Assembly (NCBI GenBank): GCA_964020155.1
Contig: OZ026546.1
Coordinates: 7,278,879-7,342,878 of the forward strand
Direction: 5' to 3'
Length of the DNA stretch: 64,000 bases
Source: Chondrilla cf. caribensis
Taxonomy: Eukaryota; Porifera; Demospongiae; Chondrillida; Chondrillidae
The notes under the pieces are model-generated. The model had not been told where the DNA came from. It searched no databases and saw nothing but the letters and a program-made list of their open reading frames with translations. The position numbers and the translations under genes were made by a program. Positions 12,010-32,336 of the stretch are shown here, piece by piece; the first letter of the stretch is position 1; the number at the start of each line of letters is the position of its first letter.

Positions 12010-14947
12010 CTGGGTAGTGTTCGTTATGTTCAGTGGTAATACTAATCTGAGGTGTGATCGAGGTTGGCTGGTCAAACGCCCCCATTCTCGTCAAAGGATG
12101 CTTCATCTGTACCACTCCGTCCGATTTGGAGAGAAAACTATTTGTAGGAGGTCCCTGCTGGTGTCTTGGATGATGCTGGTGCTGCTGGTGATGATGGGAC
12201 TCGGGACTGCCGCTCAAAGTCATTGCTTGAATTCCTAAACAACAAAAAAAATGAAAAAATGCTTCTAAGTAAACAACCACTAAGTGTACCATTGGTACAA
12301 GTAAGTATGGATACAGTCTCAGTGAGTAAACAATAACAAACTGACCACTTAATTCAACAGTAAACAACCAACGTGTACATACGTACGTACGTAAGTGAAC
12401 ATATTGAAACATTGATAATGTCAACTTCTCAGCACAAAGACTGGTGTCTGATTAACGAGGTTATCAGATCAGGTGGCTTCGATACATGGCCTACAATGAC
12501 AGTGCCGTCTTGAAGTGTGGTCAGATTATCAAGTACACTGTGAATTTCAGTGTTGGATTATCAAAGTTCTGCTGTACCAATGGCCTGAAGTGTCTCGGGT
12601 CATGAAGCTCAGTGGTGACTCCAATACAAATCTGCCTCAATTTCACAAGCCACATCTATAGTGACTCTATACACACTGTATGTACGTACAGGCATACAGA
12701 CATACGTACATACGTACGAACATACTTACAGTAAATTCTCACTTATCAGACACCACTTTATTCAACACACTTTCCCAGTGCCGAAATGATGTACAAGTAC
12801 TAACGAATATCCAGTTAATCTGTCAAACTTGTTCATCCACCATATTTCTTGAAAAAGAATTGTGGCGAATTAACGAGAATTCACTGTACGTACATTGATA
12901 TCTTTTTTATCCACCACCGCTTTATCTGCCAAAACCTCCCAATATCAATGCAATATGCAAGTACTAGTGTACATACATACGTATGTACATATATCTTGTC
13001 AACCCCCAAAATCATTCATTTACCATACTTTCTGAGAAATTGCGGAGGGTTAACTGAAATTCACCGTAAGTCAAACACAATCAACAACGGTTTCATCACA
13101 GTACCTACGTACCTACGTACATACCCACCTACTCACATACATGCACACCTGAGAGAGCCCCATTCGGGAACATACACAGGTACACCCACCACAGCCTGAA
13201 CCGAGGAAACGTTAGGAATGTGCGAACACGAATATATTACATATACTGCATCCCAGGTATGCACTACTACATATATGCATGTGCCCGTGTGTGCGAAGTT
13301 ATGCAGGCACACGTGTTTGTGCAAATGTCCCTGCTTCACTCCAACACATGTGGGGCACTGAATGATACAGTGAAGCTTGAACATGGCTGCACACCTCAGA
13401 GGGTGTGGATGTATGTGCAGTGAATTCTCGTGAATCCGTCATACTTCGTTTTAAAAAAATATGGTGGATAAACGAGTTTGGCAGATTAACCGGATATTCA
13501 TTGGTACTTGTACATTATATTGGTACTGGGAAATTGTGGCAGATTGAAAGGTTTAGTGGATAAGGCAGTGGCGGATTAATGAGAATTGACTGTAGGTGTT
13601 TTCCAAGGGGGCAGCTTACCCCTTGGAATTTGTTCCCGGAAGTCAATATGTACGTACCTATGTACGCATGCGTGTGTAACTTGAATGCTTAGGGAAATTA
13701 CGTGGTTTTCTTGTGAAAGAGATACTGACACCACTCCACCATAGGATTCTGAGGCCCACAGGCGTATACATATGTGTGCATGTATATACATACGTACGTA
13801 CAAACTTGTGACCACATTGCGAACTCACACACGTACGTACATACATTACCTTGTAGCTCTTCACAGGAGGAGTGTACTTGGAGATTGCTGGCACTGCTGT
13901 GGGGGCTGTGATGGGGGAACACTGTGTCATAGGCGTTGTGCTGCTCCAGGCCTAGCTGGTCCAACATGCTGTCCGAGTGGGAGAAATTGTGATAGCTCGG
14001 GGTGAGGTGGGGAGACAGGAAGTAGTTTGTGTGCCCAAGACTGGAATAGGGGGGCGGTTGAGGAGGAAAGGACATCTGGTGCTGAGGAATCATGTTGGGT
14101 CTGTAGAACTCGGGTTCGTTGGGATTGGAGAACTTTCTCAAAATGTCGGTACAGTCGTCCGAGGGCCGTCTCTGGTGAGTGGGCCATTCCGGCTTCACCA
14201 AATGTCCTCCTTTGCTGATCTTTCTCGTGACCGCATTGTGCTGTTGGTGATGGGGTACTTCGGGAGAATGGGGAGAGTGAGGGGAGTGGACCGACTGAGG
14301 CTGTACAGGAAACACGGAATACAAATGAAGTGACATTATCAGGCCAATAGAAACAAACATACACACACAGTACACACTCCACACCCACAGTACACACTCC
14401 ACACTCACAGTACACACTCCATACACACAGTACACACTCCACACACACAGTACACACTCCACACTCACAGTACACACTCCATACACACAGTACACACTCC
14501 ACACACACAGTACACACTCCACGCACACAGTACACACTCCACACTCCACACCCACAGTACACACTCCACACACACAGTACACACTCCACACCCACAGTAC
14601 ACACTCCACACACACAGTACACACTCCATGCACACAGTACACATTCCACACCCACAGTACACACTCCACACACACAGTACACACTCCACACCCATAGTAC
14701 ACACTCCACACCCATAGTACACACTCCACACCCACAGTACACACTCCACACCCACAGTACACACTCCACACCCACAGTACACACTCCACACCCACAGTAC
14801 ACACTCCACACCCACAGTACACACTCCACACCCACAGTACACACTCCACACCCACAGTACACACTCCACACCCACAGTACACACTCCACACACTCCACAC
14901 CCACAGTACACACTCTGTACTGGTAGAGTTGGGGTTGAACATTCCAT
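12010..14947 (-). CDS. Upstream His/Pro/Ser/Gln-rich exons, probable alternative N-terminus of the ETS gene
   Basis: Three exons join in frame: 14947-14921 (starts MECSTPTLP), 14300-13850 and 12234-12010. They encode about 234 residues of low-complexity, activation-domain-like protein rich in His, Pro, Ser and Gln, with charged segments such as TDILRKFSNPNEPEFYRP. No known domain is recognised. Acceptors are good (for example a T-rich tract ending TTTAG at 12235). The last donor (CAG/GTTGGG) leaves phase 1. No stop-containing terminal exon was found before 5 kb. The first shared exon of the ETS gene (4559-4446) also needs phase 1, so a splice from 12010 to 4559 stays open. My inference is that these exons form a long ETS isoform from a distal promoter. 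The alternative is an independent gene whose 3' end I missed. Confidence 0.45.
12725..12896. mobile_element. Short inverted-repeat element, family A (MITE-like)
   Basis: The ends are imperfect inverted repeats (ACAGTAAATTCTC near the start, GAGAATTCACTGTA at the end), with internal CCAGTGCC and CCAGTTAATC motifs shared by the other copies. The end sequence recalls pogo/Tigger-type elements. It has no coding capacity. Confidence 0.6.
13418..13595. mobile_element. Family A MITE-like copy, inverted orientation
   Basis: It begins AGTGAATTCTCGTGAATCC and ends GGATTAATGAGAATTGACTGTA. The internal order is reversed relative to the 12725 copy. Confidence 0.6.
14350..14918. repeat. Minisatellite, 20-bp unit
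   Basis: About 28 copies of CACAGTACACACTCCACACC. It lies in the intron between the first two upstream ETS-isoform exons. Its long open frames are artefacts of the repeat. Confidence 0.95.
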
Positions 14948-14999
14948 CAGGCAAAGAAAGTGAAAGTGAAAGCATTTCTGTCTCAATTTTCATAGTGAT

Positions 15000-16110
15000 C
15001 ACTACACACCAAAGGCGAGCACCAGGGCACACCCCAACCTTTGTGAACTGCGTGTGATGTCGTACGTTACGTATGTCACTTTCACCTCACAACCTCACAC
15101 GTGGGTTATGCTGTTGTACATGATGAACATGACAGACATCAGCAATTCTTGGAAGCACCCACCCACCCATGCACTAAGGATCGGCAAGGTACGTATGTAC
15201 ATATGTACAACTGGTGTACAGGAACACAGACAACAAATTGTAGTAGTGGAGCACTCAACACACAGACAGGAAATATTTACATATGTACGTATGTACTGTA
15301 CGTACATACATATACACGCATGTACGTACAGTACAAACTGTTGAACAAACACTCTTTGAGCAAATCAACACAAAACGATTTTTGAGCTTTGATAAGCAGT
15401 AGTAGTGTACACATTTACGTGCACACAGTAGCCAAACCCCGGTAAAAGGACACCTAATGACACAAATTGATTTGCAGTCCCTCCAGTTGGCCTATTGGAC
15501 CCTGCAGGACCAAATATGGTTGCTGTCATAACTACCTATGGACAACCCTCTTTGCAATGACTAATATGCATAGTCTAAAATTGGCACGTTATGGAAACAC
15601 CCTTAGTTGCAATTTCTCAAATGTGAAATACCCCTCCCACCGTCTCTCAACTTTGAAAATGCTCATAAAAGACATCACTGCCCCCTTATCTCCACGATCT
15701 GAGATCACCCGGAGCACATACCTATGTCCTCCCATAATATTCCATTGTAACAGGAAGCACCGTCTGATGTCATCGATACCCACACACACACTCACAGCCT
15801 TAGTGTGGCCTGTGAAGTAACTGCCAGGGGCAAATTGGGTCTCTGTGACAATGGGAGCCAGAGCTCACCTCATGCTGGACTCTGGAACAGGAGTGCCACT
15901 TGTGTGGTTTCACCCAGGAGTGAGGGGGCTGGTGTGGTCAGTTGTGGTGAATGACCAGAGTGTTGTGGTGCAGGTAATAATTTTTGGAGGTGAATCCGAA
16001 GAGAACTTGTGGTTTTCAAGGAATGAGGAAGTACGGTCACATTAGGAGAGATCAGAAGGTTTGTGTGCAGAAAGATAATCACCCGGTGTGGTCTAAGGAG
16101 CAACTGGAAT
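15000..16110. other. No confident gene
   Basis: Unique sequence between two minisatellites. A minus-strand exon-like stretch near 15977-15865 is followed by GTGAGC but hits a stop just before it, so it was not annotated. Confidence 0.4.
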
Positions 16111-16114
16111 CTTT

Positions 16115-16470
16115 GACCTGTACACCACAGTGACCTGTACACCACAGTGACCTGTACACCACAGTGACCTGTACACCACAGTGACCTGTACACCACAGTG
16201 ACCTATGTATACACCACAGTGACCAGCACACCACAGTGACCTATGTATACACCACAGTGACCTGTACACCACAGTGACCTATGTATACACCACAGTGACC
16301 TGTACACCACATTGACCTGTACACCACAGTGACCTATGTATACACCACAGTGACCAGCACACCACAGTGACCTATGTATACACCACAGTGACCTGTACAC
16401 CACAGTGACCTATACACCACAGTGACCTGTACACCACATTGACCTGTACATCACAGTGACCACATACACA
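16115..16470. repeat. Minisatellite, 17- and 21-bp units
   Basis: Interspersed ACCTGTACACCACAGTG and ACCTATGTATACACCACAGTG units; about 18 copies. Confidence 0.95.
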
Positions 16471-16609
16471 CAGTGAGTTTGCATCAATCTCTCACTATCC
16501 GCCCCTTTTATATATCCACCCTAATTTCAGTATATGAATGCACTTATGCACGTACATACATATGTACGTGCATAAGTGAATTCATACGCATACGTGCATA
16601 CGTACGTAC

Positions 16610-16822
16610 AATCCACTTTTAAAGAAATTAACGCTAAAGTACGTACTTGGTGTATCAAAGTCATTCGATACACCAAGTAAGTCTTAGTACCGAACATTAG
16701 AAGAAATAAACGCTAAAGTACTTGGTGTATCAAAGTCATTCAATACAACAAGTAAGTCTTAGTATCGAACATTAGAAGAAATAAACGCTAAAGTACTTGG
16801 TGTATCAAAGTCATTTGATAAC
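16610..16822. repeat. Tandem 75-79 bp repeat containing a palindrome
   Basis: Three copies, the last partial. In the first, CTTGGTGTATC and GATACACCAAG form an 11-bp inverted repeat around a 10-nt centre; the later copies are decayed. Confidence 0.85.
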
Positions 16823-18374
16823 CGATTTAGACTTGAAAGACTGAAAGTTACAAAACTCTTTATCTGACATGTCATGGTGGTGCAATTTAACAACATGGCT
16901 TCAGTCTCAAAACACAGTGCACTGACAATGAAGTGGTCATCAGTGGTACACTTCTGATGGCCATATATGGTGACTGCAAACATGGAGTCACATGCACATC
17001 ATGTGACAATAAGGTACTACATAATTGGAGGGAATCTCTCTCCCGGTGTTGCAATCACACTTTCTATAAACACGTGGTCACATGACTATCATGTGACTGT
17101 GACATACAGGTGCATTCACAACTCACAGATGGTATGGGTGAGTGGTACCCAGGAGAGTGAGGGTAAGACACTGGGTTGTACGTCGGTATTGGGTTTTCAC
17201 CACCGGACATTTTGACTTAACTCCACTCAAGGTGGTAATGACGGATAAGTACAGTGTTATCCAAACACTTGGTGACTGGTGAGTTGATACTGCCAATAGT
17301 ACTTGCTGCTTGTCTTTCTGATGAGTTCCTGCAGTGAAGGGAAGCAAGGTACACCCGTTAACAACACCACTCAATCACATTATCATCACAAACGGGTCGG
17401 TGCAATATGAACCTCTTTACAGCAGCACTTTCTACAAGGACAGCCTCTCTATAACAACATGCCGTGTGGGTATGGGTACATCCACACACACACGCACAGA
17501 ACTTGTATTAGTTACAACACCAAACTGATCAAAATGACAGGAAAAGTGAGGAATCAAGAATGACGTCGTGAAGAGGTTTAAAGAGATGAAAGAAATGTGA
17601 AAATTGGATACAATTCAAAAGTTACACAATTCGAAAGTTACACGTATGTACGTATACAGGACACAATGGCCATGTCTGCACACAAGACCAGCTATGAGTT
17701 CATGGGGTTTTCCTACTGGTCAGCTCACAATACTAATGAACAGTTACTACACACATAGAGGTTAAATGGCCATTACTTTGCCCCATTAACCAGAGGATGT
17801 TCATCGTTAAATTTCACAACCTCGTCACTCTATTCACAATCAGGGACGGACATCCTTTTTGCGCTAGGATGCAAAAGTGCATACAAAGCAATTTGAAACT
17901 CCACAGAATGGCAGATGACATAGTACATACACCATCAGTCTCTCCCAAGAGATGTCATTACCAAATACTGAGGTAAGGCATAATAACAGAGACAATAATT
18001 GTAGATAGTCTGCAGCTGTGATGTAACCCTGAGAACACCTATGAATCCGCTCACACAATGCATTATGTCATAAAAAGTGAGGGTGAAGCCATGGAGTGGC
18101 AATTGGCTACGAGGTTATCAATCAGAGCACAACGCTTCCATCAGTCGAAATTCTTTGAGTCTCTCTGGCTAGGTTGTGAGGTGGGAATAAAATGCAGCAA
18201 AATGTTGCAACTTCCTGGGAGATTTCACAGAATATTCCCACTACATTGGTCACACTGGCATCTGATGATGTCATATGTATGTACGTATGTACGCAAGTAG
18301 GGTCTAGCACATGATCCAACACATACACCAACACCCATGCCACTAGTGGACACTTACACCATCACTTGTACAAC

Positions 18375-18835
18375 ATGACATCAAAATCATCACTGGTACC
18401 ACTAGGGGACACCACCACCACCACTGGTATCACTAGGGGACACCATCATCACCACTAGGGGACACCACCACCACCACTGGTGCCACTGGGGGACACCATC
18501 ACCACCACTGGTACCACTAGGGGACACCATCACCACCACTGGTACCACTAGGGGACACCATCACCACCACTGGTACCACTAGGGGACACCATCACCACCA
18601 CTGGTATCACTAGGGGACACCATCACCACCACTGGTACCACTAGGGGACACCATCACCACCACTGGTACCACTAGGGGACACCATCACCACCACTGGTAC
18701 CACTAGGGGACACCATCACCACCACTAGGGACACCACCACCACCACTGGTACCACTAGGGGACACCACCACCACCACTGGTACAGGGACACCACCACCAC
18801 CACTGGTACAGGGACACCATCACCACCACTAGTAG
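18375..18835. repeat. Minisatellite, 31-bp unit
   Basis: About 14 copies of GGTACCACTAGGGGACACC plus ATCACCACCACT, with shortened variants. Confidence 0.95.
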
Positions 18836-19461
18836 GACCTGCTATACCATTTTTGACTCCACTTGGCATAAAGTAGCATAAACACTCCTACTGGATACAA
18901 CCGCTCCTGCCAAAAGTGAAATGGCAGGGAATTCATGAAGTGTATTCGAGCTAACTTCAAACTACCAGACCACCGCAAGACTTATACTACTAGTTAGCAT
19001 GACAGAATACTGCTGGAAATATCACACACGTGTTGCATCACACATGTACCTACAAACACAATATATACACACACATGTGTAAGAATATGCACAGCACACA
19101 TGCATGCACATACGTACATACATACGTAACTCATGTACGTACGTATAATATTATTATGGACATACGTACGTAGAATGTACAAGAACTAGCAATCCATATC
19201 ACAATACTGTGTACACACACATCACACACCTACATTGGTACATATGTACATATGTAAACACATATGCTAATTGCCATAAGTTCACAAATGAGACATATCA
19301 AATCTTTCCATACTTGCATGTATGCATTAAAGTGAAAACAGCTCCTTTGGGAGGTGTTGCAACGTGGTAGAAAATGAAACAGTCAAATTAGCCAACACAT
19401 TACTATACGTATCAGCCAGTGAACACTAATTGTCTTGAATATCATGCTCTACTGGTGCACA

Positions 19462-19464
<3 letters not shown>

Positions 19465-19519
<55 letters not shown>
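19465..19519. repeat. (CA)n microsatellite
   Basis: A pure CA run of about 55 nt. Confidence 0.9.
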
Positions 19520-19520
<1 letters not shown>

Positions 19521-19630
19521 GACACATACGTACGTACGTACACACTAAATGCCTAGATACATAGGTACTGTATGTACATACATTAGATAATTTTAATTTG
19601 TTCATACACATCTGTACTTAACATAATTAC

Positions 19631-21600
19631 CAGGGAATTCTCCCGAGTTGAAATTCCCCGTTATCACTCCAATAGTCCAGATGTTGACATTGATCTTGCC
19701 AAAAGAAACTGACTTTGGAGACTCATAAAAATACAATATTTTAGCTTTTTTGAATGGATATTTCTGATAAAGCTGGATGCACATATGCACGTCTATACAA
19801 TATTATAATATGTAATATGCATGTACATACGTACGTACGTATCTTCATTTTAAGCACATAATAATACATATACATAAATGTAACACTTGTACATGTGTGC
19901 ACACGGTCACGTACGTGCATATTTGTACAACCATTTCAATTGTCAAGCATCAATAAACACATGCATCGTCATAAATTCAAATCAAATACACACACGCACA
20001 CACAATGACTGTAGACCTAAGACGACTTACAACGTAGAATCAAGTTACATAGATTTCCTACTCACATTAAGCTGTGTTTAATTGAATCAATTAAAAAATC
20101 CACCTCAAAACATTAACACAGGTACATACACGTGTACGGATGCAGCTTAGTCCGGCTAAACGGGGAAATACATTACCACCCTGCCAGAAAACTATTCTAC
20201 AAGTGAGGAGAGTAATCCCACGGCATAGACACGACTCAACTATTAAAGTCTACAAAGATAGACATAATATGTATGTACATTATATGTACACACACATATG
20301 TATGGTATGTATGTATATGTACGTATGTATGTACATACGTAAGTATAATAGGAAGAATTAGCCAACACATTACTATACGTATCAGCCAGTGAGGTAAATC
20401 CAACCATTCCATGGACTCCACACTCTGTACTTATCCTACTAACAATACAAGATACCTCGGAGAATTTTCTGGAGCACTAACAGACGTACACACACATGTA
20501 TGTGTACGTGTGCGTATCGAGAATAAGAAACGGGCAGACTTCACCGACAACTCAGAGCCACACTATAACACACGTTAGCAATCGTAACAACCCAAAAGAG
20601 TGTAAACTATAGTCTTTATGGTACAACACATACAAACTTGTGATGAGCTCGGTATTGGTCTCTGAGATGTGTGATGTCGATGTTGAGCTGTGGATAAGCG
20701 AATTTTGAATTTTTTGGAAATTTTGAACGGCCCAACTATGGAGAACTCGGATGAGCTCAACCTATAGTAAAGCTCGTAGATATGGGGAAAGGAAAAGACT
20801 ATCAATTACCGCACTACCCTATACACATATGAACGCATGAACACACACATACACACGCACGCACACACATACACACGTACACACACCATTTTTATACAAT
20901 ACACTAATGTTCTGCAAATGGTTGTGACAAAAGAGCGACATCAAAAGCACCCTTCTCGTTAGCAACTCGTATTCACACGTACACGAGACACGAGAGTACG
21001 TAAGGGACTGTCCTCGATGCAGTTAAACTAAACACTCGAGTGGGAAAAAACACACAGAAGCTGGAGACGAACAGCAGATGAAGAGTTGTACCGCGAGGAC
21101 CATGACGAAGTTGGCAGTGAATGCGAGGCCGTACGTGACCGAATATTATCGAATCACACACAATCACCAACGCACAAAGCACCTTTCCCTTCAAATTCAT
21201 ACATAAAACCGTCTCCTCGCTGTACCAGGTGAAATTAATGGGCACTATGCTCGTAATTTGCCCATTAACTAACTGAAATGTACAAGACGTTGAAGCGGAC
21301 GCAGCCACATACCACATTCGTGGAACTCGCACACAGTCTGGTCCTCGCGGAATTCACCCCACGACTATCAATAAAGGGGTAGGAAGAAACATATAGAGCC
21401 TTCAGATGGATAATAACTTACTCTAATGTAATCTTTTGATCCAGATATGCTACTATTGTCTTGTTGAAAAGCCGAAAAGCCTGCCTAAACGCCGACCGAA
21501 CACAGGGAGAAAACTCTATCACTTCCGCGATATTTTTCGCGACCTTCACGTGAAGCCTCGCCCTGGCTTAATCATTACGTCACCATTAACCAGAGGGCGT
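19631..21600 (-). other. Putative distal promoter and leader exons for the ETS long isoform
   Basis: A CpG-containing stretch with a CRE-like TTACGTCA (21575-21582) is followed on the minus strand by a donor GA/GTAAGT at 21422. Two further exon-like blocks follow: 20761-20638 (TATAG acceptor, GTTTGT donor) and 19772-19631 (CCAG acceptor, GTAATT donor). One reading frame stays open across all three (about 134 codons) but contains no methionine. They could be untranslated leader exons, an open frame by chance, or coding exons with a start I cannot see. Only the 21422 donor and the promoter-like composition are reasonably convincing. Confidence 0.3.
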
Positions 21601-21981
21601 GGTTGCTAATATTGCGCAATCCATGAACCCGTACATGTGCACATGTACATTACAGTATTATGAGAAGATACTGTATTACAATAATCATCGGTACGCGTGT
21701 ATTTGAATATATATATACACGCAATACTGTACTGTATACATGTACTTGTATAATAGTATTATCGTGCGTAATAACAATGTTATAAATTGTATACATTTCT
21801 ATTATAATATTATAGTATTAAACCTATGAATTCAATTAGAAGATTGTGACAACATGTGCATGTATTCTTATTTCTGCTAAAAACGAAATAAAACAATCAC
21901 ATGAAAAACACATGACAATCACAGGGAAACACATGACAATCACATGGAATTACATAATGTCACACTGAACACACATGATAA

Positions 21982-27876
<5,895 letters not shown>

Positions 27877-27976
27877 TTTATTCAATATGATAAGCGCACG
27901 TGTGCGTGTGTGTGTGTGTGCGTGCGCTTATTGGAACCATGAATACAGTTAAATTGCACTACATTGATATTGCACC

Positions 27977-30308
<2,332 letters not shown>

Positions 30309-30439
30309 CCTTGCTCCTCAGTGGAAACGGGAATGATACGACGAAAAACGCAGTAATGAAGTGTGAGCGGGCTAATAATAGGCCGCTACGCTGGCCCAGA
30401 GTGTACTTATGAAGAAGCAGCAGCACATTTCACATCCTC

Positions 30440-30635
30440 TATACAGGCCGCGATGGCGGAATGGTCGGTTAACATGATTTCTAGGCACCATATTGGGGAT
30501 TCGAAACACGGACTGCAGTCTAGTCTGGTCTCCCAGCTGCTGAAATAGTGTCTTCTGCATTCGCGCGGAATGACCAAGTACACAGTCTCTGTGGAAAGTC
30601 CCTGTCTTCGACCCCGAATGGTGACCTTTTTTATT
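30440..30635 (+). other. tRNA-like / pol III-type sequence between TMEM147 and PDE9A
   Basis: An A-box-like TGGCGGAATGG (30454) is followed 40 nt later by a B-box-like GGGGATTCGAAAC (30495). A second GCGGAATG (30565) is followed by GTCTTCGACCCC (30604) and a TTTTTT run (30627). No cloverleaf folds for either half. It could be a tRNA-derived SINE fragment or a pair of tRNA relics. Confidence 0.3.
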
Positions 30636-30911
30636 TTTATTCTTCAATTTATATTTTAAGTTGATATATTAATATTAAATAGAATCACCAATCAATCACA
30701 TGCAATAAATTCTCAAATGATACACATGTTAATGGCATACAAACATCAATGCTCATTCACATCAACCATGACAAGCACAGTTACAATCCTGAATGGTTTT
30801 AAGTGATTAGTATAGGAACATAACACAGTACAAGACAATTGTCGAAATGAAATATATAGTCAACATGCATTGATAAAAATGGGGGCACGGCGGAATCACT
30901 GTGAAGGTGGT

Positions 30912-31111
30912 CTATTGAGGTGCCACCGGCTTTGTAGGGGACTTGATTTTGTCCAAAAGTGAAATTTTCTTTGTCTAATCAAGTGGAAATGGACAAAAGG
31001 ATTAGAAAACACCTGTAACTTTGTAATTTTGCATGCATGGTCACACATTCACCTGTATGCACTCACACACTTACCTACAAACTTACACCCACCCGTAAAC
31101 AGAACATATCT

Positions 31112-31177
<66 letters not shown>

Positions 31178-31461
31178 ACATACCAACCTGTACACACCCA
31201 CAGGCTTACCTGCATATCTTTTTCTTTTAACATATCTTCCATTAGTTTGAGCTGTTCGTAGTACTCAAGTGACTCCTTCAATGCACTGATCAAGTTACTC
31301 AATTGAGGAAGAACCTGCAAAAGTGGACCAAATAAGGTTTGTGAGCAATTGCACAAGAAATACGTATCACGTGTATACGTATACGTATGTATTAACACAC
31401 ATTCACACATATTTACCCATGTATACACACACACACACAACACACATAGCACATAGCATGT

Positions 31462-31533
<72 letters not shown>

Positions 31534-32130
31534 ATAGTAGTAGCTTCGAATAGGGGAATTAGTACAAATTTGATGAATCCGATTTGAGCTGTTGGTTTGG
31601 TGACCTTGTCCCTGTCCATGAAGGGGGCAACAGGCAACCCCTCCGACTTCTCCCTGTCACTCTGCATGAAGTACTCTTCCAAGAGGCAGTCCACCCAGGG
31701 CTCCGACACAGAGGTGGGTCTGACCTCGTTTGAGATATCACAACACTTTATCAGCATCATTTTCAACTGCGAGTGTGTAAACAGTGGAGAATGCAATTAA
31801 GACTTGGGCTTACTGTGTGCTGGTGAAACATGTACTGATGTACAGTAGAGTACGTATCATAAATGAGGTTATATCAACAGAATGGAATTTGTACCTGTCT
31901 TCGATGATTGGCTTTGTCAAAGTCGAATCCTTCAGCAACAACTGCCTCGAAATCACCCACTATCTCGCTGTGCCTGGACATGTCTGTTGCAAGTATTAGG
32001 TTGATTATGCCCTGTAGTGAGTATGGGGTACGTGGTGATACAGGGAACATGTGCACATGTACGTACGTATGCACCTACGTACACTCACCCTCTGTACGTA
32101 CATACATGCACACACACACACACACACACT

Positions 32131-32195
<65 letters not shown>

Positions 32196-32209
32196 AAACA
32201 CACACACAC

Positions 32210-32271
<62 letters not shown>

Positions 32272-32285
32272 AAACACACACACAC

Positions 32286-32336
<51 letters not shown>

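Noticed and set aside
13698..15032. 444-residue minus-strand frame with CVLWVWSVYCG repeats
   Set aside because: The repeat part is the 20-bp minisatellite. Only the 14300-13850 part is exon-like, and it has its own splice acceptor.
20973..21332. 119-residue minus-strand frame near the putative distal promoter
   Set aside because: No homology and no convincing donor. It could be leader sequence but cannot be supported as coding.
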